Positions 1 to 10,349 of a DNA stretch of 64,000 bases are shown here, piece after piece. A model generated the notes under the pieces. That model saw only the letters and a list, made by a program, of their open reading frames with translations. It did not search any database and was not told the DNA's origin. The first letter of the stretch is position 1. The number at the start of each line of letters is the position of its first letter. Both the position numbers and the translations under genes were made by a program. The DNA is from Oscheius tipulae (lineage: Eukaryota > Nematoda > Chromadorea > Rhabditida > Rhabditidae), in assembly GCA_037178975.1 (NCBI GenBank), contig JASJZH010000003.1:6386001-6450000 (forward strand), in the 5' to 3' direction.

Positions 1-105
1 CACCGACTAATCCTAACTTCCAGAGGTACGAAGCCAAACAAAGTTTGAACCCGGATCTTGTGGCAGTTTTTGCCAGTGTCCTGTTCATGTCTTCTAGTCA
101 TTCAC

Positions 106-447
106 CTTTGAGTGGCGGCTTTGAAAACGACAGAAAGAGCTGATCGATGATTTCCTGGGGAAGGTCAGCCCCGAAATACTCCTGCAGAAATACCTTGAGT
201 CCTTCGAAGCTGATGATCTGGTTTCCCTGAATTCTAGTTAATAGTCTAGAAAACGTTTTCCAAACCTCCACGTCTTCTTTGGTGTACGAGAAGAACTTGC
301 CGTCTTCGCGGAATTCGTGTAGCATGTCCCGTAACTTTCTGTTTGAATCTAGAACTCTTTTCTGAAAACAGATAGAGTACAGGACTTACAGGAAGAGTAC
401 TCGCTGAGACGGTTGAACTGTTCGGGAGAAAGAAGAGAGAAGCTCAT
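106..447 (-). CDS. Diacylglycerol kinase, type I, N-terminal exons (partial)
   Basis: Two exons are visible: 390-447 (ATG at 447) and 106-348, joined by a 41-nt intron in phase 1. The gene continues past the left edge; a GTGAAT donor follows position 106. The encoded start, LSPEQFNRLSEYSSYS, followed by RKLRDMLHEF and ending in LFLSFSK, matches the recoverin-homology domain that begins type I diacylglycerol kinases (alpha/beta/gamma; DGK-3 class in worms). These enzymes phosphorylate diacylglycerol to phosphatidic acid under calcium control. EF hands, C1 domains and the catalytic domain would lie outside the window. Assignment to type I is an inference from this N-terminal domain only. A 28-nt intron ending at the first TTTTCAG would break the frame, so the later TAG acceptor is preferred. 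Confidence 0.7.
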
Positions 448-1847
448 TCTGGAAAGAGGGGGCAATCAGAAGAATCTCTGTGTGTGTTAATTAGCGAGCC
501 GAAGGGGAAAGAGGGGCGGAAATCACAGGTGCCTCCCGGAGCTCCTCCTCCCGCTCTCTCTATCAATACAGATTAGAGAGAGCCGGCCATGGGAAACTTT
601 TTCGAATAAGGGAATGAAAGGAGGAGACAAGTCTCATTAGCAGGTTATAAGCGCCTGCCAAAGAGACTTTTCTCAATCAGCATCGCAAATGACGCGTGTT
701 GCACGCGATGAAGAAGAGAGTCTGTGTGTGAGCTCCGTCATCCGTTGCCAAGTGCCTAATCCTCTCCCTCTTCGTCTCAGAAGATACATAATATGTGAAG
801 TTCAGGTAGTAGATAGAGATCTGTCTTGAGAATTTTTAGAGACGTGGGGGATTCTGTCTCGGTCCGAGATTTCCTAATCCGTTAGGAGACGATCAGTGGA
901 AGAGAAAAAACTGTGCTTTTACTACTGACATTGTGCTCAAAAAAAACTATTTTTCCAGATCCAAAATATTTTTCAACAAAACATCGAATGGATTCTTAAG
1001 TGGTGTTCTGCCAACGCAACAAAAGGTTTTTCAGTCTTTACCGACCGTCTACGATAGCTTCGCCAGTACATCAGAAATGCTGAAAGTAGTCGTGCCATCA
1101 CTTGGCAGTCACTACTTTGACAATAACCCTTCACTTAGGCTTCGTGGTCCCAGGCAATCAAATTGACAAACAAGCAAACAGAGTAAAGCACAGATACCAT
1201 AAAACTTTATTAGTTGTTATACCAAGTTTGCAGAGCAGGGTGATGCTGGAAAACTTAAAAGCTGCACAGTCCTGCAGTACAGTGTTATCGTAGATACTGG
1301 TGCATTGTTCACAGCTAGCAAGACAGAAACAGAGATGACGGAGATACAGGTTTATTGTCAGACAGATCTGAGAGCTATGGATCCGATTGAGGGATCGGAG
1401 ACCGAAGAGAACTACTTGGTCACTGAGCACGTCCCGTCTCTCGCACTGTCGTCGCCTTATCCTGACTGACAATCTGAGGTACAAATATCGTGTTCCCATC
1501 ACAACGTATCTCTCTTCTGTGTCACCTCTTTGACGGTCCGAGCCAGGAACACTGATCTAGGACATATAGACCGCTCTGACCCTTTATCACCATCCACGTA
1601 CGCAGGGGTACGCAAAGCCATTGATTCATTCGGACATTCCGTCTTTTCTCACCAAACGCGCTTTCATTTCTCTTTTCTGCAAATATTTCTTTTATATCCA
1701 ATACGTCAAATACTAAAATCCGCGTACGCAAGGGTTGAAACTGTAATTTGTTTGTTTACTCTTTCTTTTAAATCGACTCTCTTCGTCTCACAAAACATAT
1801 AACTTAGACAACAGTTCAGATTCTTCAAGAGTTAGGAGTTTTAAAAA
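448..1847. other. Divergent intergenic region
   Basis: Space between the DGK start (minus) and the SET-gene start (plus), presumably holding both promoters. ORFs here are short and show no family motif. I see no RNA gene or repeat. Confidence 0.5.
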
Positions 1848-4800
1848 ATGTACCGTCGTGATGCCAAAGAATGTCGTGCCGGCCCCAGCCATCAGGAAGA
1901 CCCCATCGTCATTGTTGACTCCGACTGGTAGGCGTTAGTTATTGTTTCTAGTCATATTTCTCCTTACTAACGCTCACATTTCCGTTTCTGTTCCTTTCCA
2001 AAACATAGTTTTCCACCAAACTAACGTGACAGTCTGATCTCTTGAAAAGAGGCATTAGTTTCTGTTGTAAAATTCTGAAATCAAACTGACATGGAATTAA
2101 TGATAAATGACGAGATTGGCAAAAATCGGTGAAGGGGACATGGTACAGAAAAAAGAGCGCCTTGAGAGTTTGGCTGCGCACCAACCTTTTACATTCAAAT
2201 TTTTCATACTCATTGTCAGCCAAGAAAGGGCGTGTAGGACAGTTCAAATTATGCTCTTTTTTTAACAGACTATACTAGATATACAAATCATATGATTGCC
2301 GATTCTCAGAAGTGAGTAACCGCCACATATTGGAAGTGACTGTGCGCGTGACAAGATCATATTCAGCTTGACATAGAAAGGGAAATCTGTCGATTGTCGG
2401 AAAGCAAAAAGAGTCAGTATTCAGAAATACAAAAGATTTCAGCGAGGAGACAAGCAACAACATCATCTTACTTTCTGAGCAGATTTTCGCCCAGGAGAGA
2501 CTCAGCTTGACAAGACAGTTGGTCTCTTTCCTCTTTCTTTTCTTTCCCTCTAATTTACAGCACCCAATTCCCTGAAGTCATCACTCTCGACTCAGACGGT
2601 GATGAGGTTTGTCCTATTACGGACCAACCTTCAACGTCTACTTCCTCTGCGCCAAGGAAAATCAGTTTGAAATGGACAATTCCGCGAGGTCGTCTTGGTG
2701 AACGAATGTCGAAGAGGCCCAAAGTGATCGCTTACAACGAGAAGAAAATACGCTACGAAGTGAGTTCCTAGTCAGGTAGAGGAATTAGTGCTTGCAGGCT
2801 TTTTGCGAATTCATCGAGAATAATCACAAATGCCCCAACAGCCGTCAAATGTATATCCACCCCATCATTCATGACGTCGAGTATGTGAAAAGGAGAATCT
2901 GTTCCGTGTTTTTCTCGGCGCTCGAGAAAAACAGTAAGTTGTCTGATTTTAAAGTATTGACAGTAATGTTCTGAGGGGGTGGAGTAACCGTGATTGCGGG
3001 GTTTGTCTATCCGTACTACGATTGTTAATGGGCTAAGGGTATTTAGCTAAGCCCATTAAAACCAAATTACGATTTCTGTTCTTGTCGAAAAGTTGCCATA
3101 CTCTAACAAGAAATGCTACAGTCCTACTCTTACAGTTACGTTCCTTTCACTGATGTCACTCTTTAGGAAAGTCATTCAAAAGGGAGCTCGACCTGAGCAC
3201 CTTCATCTTCAACCCGTCCTATTATCCCAGAGACACGATCCATGGATCCATTAAACGGCTTCGATTCACTCCGTAAGATTAAAAAGTACTTACACTAAAG
3301 ATAATTTCCAGCGACATTCGCGCCGTGGAAGCAACGCTGCCCATTTTCTGTGACATGCCGATGACCAGCTCCGATGTCATCTTCACCAACGTGACCAGCT
3401 TTAATCACGAGAGCAGGAACTACATGTCCCCGGATCTAGTTGGAGCCAAGGAGGCGAAAAAGATCGTGGCAAGTCGTTAGAAAGCCTCGAAAAATTGAAA
3501 TTCTTGCAGGCCTGCTGCTCTTGCACATACAAGTGTGAACTCCCCACCTGTGAATGCCTTCGGCTACAACACGCCATCTGTGGTTCGGAGATCCAGAACA
3601 AAGTAGGTTGAAAACGTCTCGAGCCACTTTCATAAACTTTAAATGGTCCATTAAATCATGAAAGTTCAGTTACCCAAGTTTGAGATACTACTTAGAAGAC
3701 TAATTGTCAATTTTTCGTAGTCTTTCGACACAACCTCCGTTCTTTTCTTTTTTTTTCTATATTTCTCCCCGAGGAGGGAAGAGGGCCGGTCCCAGCTTTA
3801 GTGCAACGCCGGGTCGACCCCGTGAGAAGGCGCTGGCAAGCCAGCGACCGACTCCGGTCTCAAAAATCGGTTAACCTTGTACGACGCAATAGCGACGTAT
3901 ATCGAAGGTTAATTCGATAAGAACGATTACTACACTTTGATCTTAGCCATAAGGCCGAGAAGCGATAGAGCACAGTCGCTAATCGGGTCTATGCGTCAGG
4001 ACGGGTGCGGAGATAGTACGGCGGAGACAGGAGCTAGCGGCGGGTAGATGGGGTTCCTCTATAGCACCCACCAAACTATTCTACTCAATCTCCTGAGACA
4101 GAAAGAACTTATAGTTAGCCCATTCTGGGGACGATAGAACCATTTGAAGAGGCTGAGTATAAATGTATCTAGACAAGGGAATAAAAAAAAAGCTAGCTGG
4201 AAGGATTGAAATTAAGAAATTCATGCAGTACATGAGAGACAGCAAAGATCTTTGGAAGTTTACCCTATCGCGCAACTTACTGCAAACTGTCAAGATTTCA
4301 GAAAATATTTCAAGAGTAGAAATAGAAAACTGTTATAGTAAGGTTCGCTAAGAAATGCTACCCTTAAGCAGAAGATGATTCGAACAGCGGTGCGCTTAAA
4401 CAAACAAGAAACTACAGTATGTAACTCGCATTCTAGGGCTATGGCATCATAGAGGATCATCACGACTTCGTCGAATTTTCCTCATCTGAACCATCACGAA
4501 AGCAGATGGACAACTACAGCACCGTCCTGATCACATGTGGCGACCTCTGTGCTTGCTCAAGGATCGAGCCCTGTGACAACCACATCTCTAAGCTCAATCG
4601 GGGACACAGGTTTGTTTTCTCACATTATCGAATAAAAGCAGAATCTTGTAGGTTCGAATATTTCCGGACCGACAAGAAGAAGGGCTTTGGGCTACGCACA
4701 CTGAATCCTATCCAAATGGGTAGGTGACTAACTATTCGGTCATTGACTTTGTTTCTAGACCAGGTGGTGGTCGAGTTCGTCGGCTGTGTGAAGCCGGTCG

Positions 4801-6774
4801 GGAGTATTAAGACGCAGAGCTCTCTCGACTACTCTTTTGAGCAGTCATCTGATGATCTGGTCTACCTGCTCGATCTCATTCAGAAGAACACAAAGGTCTA
4901 CAGCGATGTAAGTCGAGCATTGTCTTATTGCACATCTTTCATTGCTCCCACTTTATGTTTGGCAGTCCGTTTATGTCACCATATTAATGAGGACGAAACT
5001 TTGGACTCGGAACCTACCTTGACATTAAACCACTTGACCACTGACAGGACAAGTTGAAAAAGAGAGATGAATGAGAATGTGACAGGTAAGCATGGACAGG
5101 AAACGAGATAGTCTAGTGAGCTGAAACAGCTCGAATGAAACCAGTAAGCATGGATAGTTTGACAGAGTAACGGGAGACAAAGCAAGTAGAGACTTGATGC
5201 GCTTCAGTAGCCAAGCGTAGTTTTTTCAGGAGGACTTCGGCATGGTGTCGAAGACGGATAACGGTAGCGGGAAGGGTCTCTCCTTCGAGACCTACATCGA
5301 CCCCTACTGCCTGGGCAGCGAGGCTCGTCAAGCCTCTCATTCCTGCACTCCTAACTGTGGCCTGCTCAGGTAACAGTCAGCTCTTCAAAGCACAATCTAT
5401 CTTACAGGGTAATCTCCAACTATCTCCATCCATACTATCATCGCCTCTTCTACAAGGCCATGGTACCCATCCCAGCTGGTACCGAGGTATAATAGTCATA
5501 CTGTCTTATAAGATGTGAATTTAGATCGCCATCAGCTACGGCCCCGCTTATATGAAGCGATCCGGATTCGCCTGCAAATGTGGGACCATTCTGTGCAAGA
5601 ATGCTCCAAGGAGCACGAAGCAACTTTGGGCTTCCTTGACTTTTGACCAAGTAAATTACTCTTTTTTAATGATTCTGAATCTTTTCAGAAAGTCGAAGCC
5701 TTGACGAGCATGGTTCAGAACTGGCAAGAGATTATCGTGGCCGACCACGATTCGTACTTCGGCTTCGTAAAAGGTCAGTCGGAGGCTCTTACTGGACAGG
5801 TTATTTACTCGGAAATGGGATTCAATTAGGAGGACATGCAACTAGAGGGAGTAAGCGGATGAGGGTTAGGGACAGAGAGACGGGGAGGGCACTGTCACCC
5901 GGCAATGAACAGTCCTTCTCTCCTGGTTCATACCATGTCGTCTCTCACAGAATCACTATGTCAAACTATTCTTGTCAGATTCTCAAGTCTGTCCGTCTCA
6001 TTCCATCAGACGAATACTGTATAGCATCCAGCATTTCCCTAGGAATCCCCGTGTCTCCGGCTCACACAGAAAGACACTGGATCAATCCAACGTATTCTTC
6101 GTTTTTCTTACGGACCTTACACTCTGCTAACCTGAACTCTGAATCCCACGACTCTTAAAATATAGTTTCCAGCTGAACCGGAAGATACAGCGTTGCCGTG
6201 CCATGTCATGCTGGAATGTGAGGAGCTGAAGACGAGAAACGAGATGATTCTTGGTGAGGCGGTATCAGTATAACCACCATGAAAATCCAGACCCGGGGAA
6301 GCTGGAAGCAATGGAGCCCCTATCCGACCATGAATCTGATCTCGCCGTGAAGGCGAGTTACATGAACAGGAATATAGAGGATATTCAGTGTCTGGAAGTA
6401 GGTTCCAGCCTGATATCAAAACGGAAACTGTTCAGAGCGAGTTGGCCGCAGCAGCAGCCCGATATCTCAAGGCTAGAAAGCTTCTGGAATCTCCGGATCT
6501 GCTCTCGAGAAGAGCAAGCGAGGGGTGTATCGAAATCTTGGACGTAGTCCCGGCTCCAACCCCACCCAGACGAAGAGGTCGACCTTCGAAGCGAAAGTTT
6601 CCGTCCCTTGGACCTTCTCTTGACGACAGTCTTTCCACCTCAACAACGAAGTCGTCGAGGTCATCCACTGAATCCGATCCTCCTGACGATCCGTGCACTC
6701 CGACGACAACCAAATGTTTAGAAACGTATTTTCAAGGGAGAGTTACTTTGAATAGTAGGAAAATTTGCGAGTAG
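1848..6774 (+). CDS. SET-domain histone-lysine methyltransferase (SUV39/G9a-like)
   Basis: Sixteen exons give 696 aa with every splice phase agreeing: 1848-1927, 2561-2759, 2798-2933, 3167-3272, 3312-3465, 3510-3602, 4437-4609, 4652-4719, 4759-4907, 5230-5369, 5408-5486, 5525-5650, 5689-5773, 6173-6253, 6291-6346, 6409-6774. Domain order: acidic N-terminus; a pre-SET cysteine cluster (ACCSCTYKCELPTCEC, later CGDLCACSRIEPCDN); SET core from KKGFGLRTL through EARQASHSCTPNC to EIAISYG; post-SET CKCGTILC. The C-terminal tail has an AT-hook-like RRRGRPSKRK and is Ser/Thr rich. The family uses S-adenosylmethionine to methylate histone lysines in the nucleus, usually H3K9 for pre-SET-bearing members. 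Odd points: the usual NHSC reads SHSC and the usual DYG reads SYG, so activity or specificity may be changed. The exon 5 donor was chosen by phase. Confidence 0.85.
3783..3966 (-). ncRNA. U2 spliceosomal snRNA
   Basis: Read on the minus strand, the 5' end begins ATCGCTTCTCGGCCTTATGG and continues with GCTAAGATCAAAGTGTAGTA, which includes the branch-site-pairing GTGTAGTA segment of U2. A GATTTTTGAG Sm-type site follows about 100 nt in. The 3' end forms the stem-loop IV pattern with GGTCGACCCGGCGTTGCAC and a matching GGGACCGGCC arm. The length of about 184 nt fits U2 (roughly 185-190 nt). The gene lies antisense in the 834-nt intron 6 of the SET gene. I cannot judge whether it is the expressed copy, but all core motifs are present. 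The exact 3' end is uncertain by a few bases. Confidence 0.92.
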
Positions 6775-7371
6775 TCAATCTGTTTTAGTGTTAGTATTTG
6801 CATAATAATTGTACGGGACTTATACTGACCAGTGCTTTACTGTCTTTCCAATGCTTTATTGTGTCATTCGTCGAATTTTCAGGTACGAGTAAACATTTTT
6901 TTTTGTTTGCTTTGAAAAACGAGTGATTCTGCTGGATGCAACTTGGCTCAGATTGTAGCGAGAACTAGTGACTCACGTGCTGGCCTGTATATAGAGATTG
7001 TTCAGCGCAACCAGCTGTTATATTGTCTCGTCTCAGTCTGCTGCCGATCTTAGCTATTGTTAGAGGTGGAGTTGAGTTGATTTCGTAGTCGATAGGTGCA
7101 GGCATAAACGACAAAACTATAGTCAAGGCCCTCACTTCGCAGGGCTATAGATAAAAACAAACAAGAGATGCGGTCGTAAGCTGTTATTAAGGCTTCAACT
7201 TAGCAAAATAAAGAAAGACGCGGAGGTGGTTGTAGACAATTGCAGTTACAGGGGATATGTACAATGTATAACAGCAACATCTTGGAGGTGCCTGAAAAAC
7301 GGCATTCTAACGGAGTTGAAAAGAGCTTACTTTTCATGCATGGGACAGGATTGCAGTAGTTTTGTGCAGTT
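6775..7371. other. Convergent 3' intergenic region
   Basis: Lies between the stop of the SET gene (plus) and the stop of the homeodomain gene (minus). It should hold both 3' UTRs. An AATAAAG within a few bases of 7207 on the plus strand is a possible poly(A) signal only on that strand. No gene seen. Confidence 0.4.
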
Positions 7372-8030
7372 CTAGTGCGCAGCACACTTGTTCTCTTCTA
7401 TGGCAGTGATTATGTTGTCGCAATATTTGGTGAAGCATTCTACGACACGACGTTTGTTCAGCTTCAGGGCAATCGATACATAATCAATTAGCGGCGAGTC
7501 GGGAGAGGTAACCGAGAACTCGATCAGCATCTTCTAAAAGACTAATTATTAGTGAACAAGAGGTAGTTATCGAACAAAAAAAAACGCAAAAGTCATACCT
7601 GAGCCTTTTTATCGAGATAATTACGACGATTGCGGAATTTGCGCAAGACATCCTTCTCGGGGAGATGGAAGGCCCGGGCCAAAGTCACCTTATCCTTGCT
7701 GCTCAGGTTTCCGTCAAGAGAATCGTTAAAAGCGCACTGAAAACACGTGTTTACAGAAGAACCAAACATCTTACTCGAATCGACTCCTTGAGGACGCTGA
7801 AACCACATTTTTCGGTCTCTTGGAACGGTTCCGGCTGTTTGATTCGCGCAATTGGATATTGGTCGGATTTCTTAAAGAGCGGTGTGTAAGACTTGACCTC
7901 GGCTTCGAAATCTTTGAAGGCTAGTAGATCGCTCACACGCTTGACTGGTTTCTGAATCTCGCTGTCGTTTGGCTGTTGAAAAAGGAGCTACCATGCCACT
8001 TGACCAGCACATCGGAACACCGAAGTCCAT
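7372..8030 (-). CDS. Divergent homeodomain protein, with a possible second half-homeodomain
   Basis: Four exons (7992-8030, 7775-7951, 7599-7736, 7372-7533) give 171 aa in consistent phase. Residues about 60-118 read as a homeodomain: helix 1 FSVLKESIRCAF, then SSKDKVTLARAFHLPEKDV, then recognition helix LRKFRNRRNYLDKK. Asn51 and the following Arg-Arg are kept, but Trp48 is replaced by Lys. A second stretch, LIDYVSIALKLNKRRVVECF, has the spacing of homeodomain helices 2 and 3 without the recognition Asn, suggesting a decayed second domain. Nematodes carry several fast-evolving homeobox genes of this kind. Expected role: a nuclear DNA-binding regulator. The ATG choice (exon 1 encodes only 13 aa) is the weakest part; its intron of 40 nt is the typical size here. 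It lies 415 bp downstream of the MEX-5-like gene on the same strand. Confidence 0.65.
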
Positions 8031-8445
8031 TTTATGGACCACACAGTAACCACTGCCAAACTGAGAGGTTCTAGAAACTGAGAGAAAGTTGAAAGAAGAT
8101 CAGCAACGTTTTTGAAGCAGTTGATGGAAATAGGCCGTCTAGCCAGACTGAAGATTTCCGAAAGATTTTATTGGCAGAGCATGCAATGCACGTAACGTGC
8201 AGGACAACCCTGTTAAACGTGTTCAAAATAACGTGCGTAAAACGAGGAACAGGGGGCACAATTATGAAACAATCTGATTAAACTGCAGAAGTTAATAGAT
8301 GACTGAGGTCTATAACAGAGTCATATGTACAACAGGACCCTAGAACACGGGGAAGGGGGCAATGTAACAATCTGGCAGTGGATGGGGGTCAATAAAAATG
8401 TAGGTGTCGAACCTATAACGTGGGAGAGTGGATACAACTTGACAA

Positions 8446-9702
8446 TCAGTTCTTCTCGACGCGGAGATGTTCCATAGAGTTGAAGCGCTTCAGAGACGAG
8501 GCCATATTCAGATTGGAGACGGAACGACGACGGGCGAACTTGTTCAGTGCCATGACGCTGGTGGCAGGTCTCATCGGGTTGATGCCTCTCGAGATGTTGT
8601 CTCCAAATCGAGGGGTGTCGTCGGAGGCCAAACACATCAGAGATCTAAAAATTAAAATAATGTGATTCAAGACGAGTACTCACCCGCCAATCTTGCGGCT
8701 GGTCAACGTCGTCTTCTGTCTCTGATCTTTGGCAGCACTTTGAGAGACCCTCGGGAACACCGGGTACTTGTCCATCTGATCAGGAGTGACATCGTTGTGG
8801 CTGGATCCTCCCGACTTGTGAAGAAGGGCGGTCACAGCCATCTGGACACGTCGCGGCAGAGTTCGGAACTCGCGATCAGCCGGATGGATGAACTCGCAGC
8901 GACTTCCGTAAGGGCAGTCTTGATCGTTGCTGCCGTGGCTCAATTGGAGGTCTGTGCCCTCGTAGTGCTTGCAGAGCTTCGTCTTGAATCGAGGGTTACG
9001 AGATGGCTGAATTTGATGCTTACAACGAATCAAGAAAGACACATACTAGTGTTCCGCGTCTCTCCTGATTTCCGTGTGCGAAAAGGCAGTTGGCGCCCAT
9101 CTTGCATGATCCCGTCGCAGCGTAGTTGACGCAGAGCTTTGTCTTGTAGTTCGGAGGAACCGGGATGGGCATACGTCTCGATGGCTGCTTGAACTCGGGC
9201 GACAGCTCCACCGTATCGTCGCTGATGCTGATCTTCGACAGCTCAGCAAGAACGTCGTGATGCATGTGGTGATCTCTGAAACATATTTTGTGAATCAGGA
9301 AGGTAAAACAACGAACCCTCGGTCGAAAGCCTGTCCGTAGCGGAGATGACTAGGTGCAACGAAATGCGAATTCGTCGGCAGAGGCGTCGAGGTCAGCAAG
9401 GGACGCACAGCGGAATCGGTAGTGGGATTCATATGGGCCGGCTGCGGCTGCTGACTGTGAACGTCCTGGTAATAGACGTGCTGCGGAGCTGGAGCATAAT
9501 AGGGGGCAGTGTAGACAGGTCCAGGATTGGCGACAATTACATAAGGTGGCTGCTGAGCTGAACGGCCAATTTCAGTAAGAAGAGCAAGATAAAGCTTACC
9601 GACGGGGACCATCATCGGCTGCGGTTGGTAATAGACGGGAGCACCATATTGAGCGTATTGAGATGGATCATGAACTGGCTGTACATTGTTATAGTTGTAC
9701 AT
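8446..9702 (-). CDS. Tandem CCCH zinc-finger protein, MEX-5/POS-1-like
   Basis: Five exons (9600-9702, 9317-9557, 9047-9275, 8684-9006, 8446-8644) give 364 aa. The N-terminal third is rich in Tyr, Pro and Gln. Finger 1 begins YKTKLCVNYAATGSC and ends NCLFAHG; finger 2 begins FKTKLCKHYEG and ends with CPYGSRCEFIHPADREF. The CPYG..CEF.HP ending is the hallmark of nematode MEX-5, MEX-6, MEX-1 and POS-1 class proteins, cytoplasmic RNA-binding regulators that pattern the oocyte and early embryo by binding 3' UTRs. The C-terminus is basic and Ser rich (KFARRRSVSN), a possible phosphorylation region. The start lies five bases behind a CATTTTCAG acceptor, so the mRNA is probably trans-spliced or has a 5' UTR intron. 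Finger 2 has an unusually long first C-to-C spacing, with an insert DLQLSHGSNDQD. Confidence 0.85.
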
Positions 9703-10111
9703 TACTGAAAATGAACGAACATAGGTAGGAAAATGATCGAAGACTAGAAAAAAAATACACATCTCTCGCCAACTTTGCATAGATCGGCTCACTTTGCAAG
9801 AAAACTAGGCTGAAACAAAGCAACAGAAAGATATTTCACTCCAGGAACGAACAAATGACAAGAACGCACTCGAAAAACAGTTATTAAGGGTATCCTAGAC
9901 CAATTTCCTCTGGTTTCATGTCGTTTTCATTTTCGGCAGCAAGTAAAAGCAAAAGTATCACAGAAAGACGTATAAAAATCGCGGAAAGTCACAGAAGAAA
10001 CAAATCTGGAAAACCACAAGAACTCGACTTGGCGCGCGTTTCGTATACCGTATGCTCCAATCGTTTCGTGAGCCTTATTTGGATTGTCCTTTAATTTTAG
10101 CAATCTTACCA
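9703..10111. other. Upstream region of the MEX-5-like gene
   Basis: Non-coding by inspection. AT rich, ending at the left terminal inverted repeat of the transposon at 10112. No motif recognised. Confidence 0.4.
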
Positions 10112-10157
10112 AGAGCACGGCGTGTTACGCCCATGCAAAAAGCGTCGCCACTTTTTC
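10112..10157 (+). repeat. Left terminal inverted repeat
   Basis: Blocks AGAGCACGGCGTGTTACGC and GCGTCGCCACTTTTTC are found inverted at 13022-13056. Confidence 0.8.
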
Positions 10158-10349
10158 TCGCGCCAATTTCCTATTTTGAGGGCGGGAATTCAAAATTAGA
10201 TCTCTTTTATTTCGTCAGCCACATACTTTCCACCTATTATTCTTTTTCCTTTTTCACAATTTTAGGTCAAGTAGATTTACTTAGTAACAGAATAACTATT
10301 ATAAAAACAAAGCATCAAAAATATCACCAAAAAGAAGCAATTTAACAAT

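Noticed and set aside
98-389. 28-nt intron in the diacylglycerol kinase start
   Set aside because: The TTTTCAG at 364 breaks the frame (TAA). The TAG acceptor 13 nt later gives a 41-nt intron and the expected domain sequence.
1158-1502. Minus-strand ORF of 114 aa upstream of the SET gene
   Set aside because: No motif, odd composition, no splice context.
8420-9129. Plus-strand ORFs opposite the CCCH gene
   Set aside because: Shadow frames; the minus strand has two clear zinc fingers and correct introns.
10052-10345. 97-aa ORF spanning the left transposon terminus
   Set aside because: It crosses the element boundary and has no recognisable domain.
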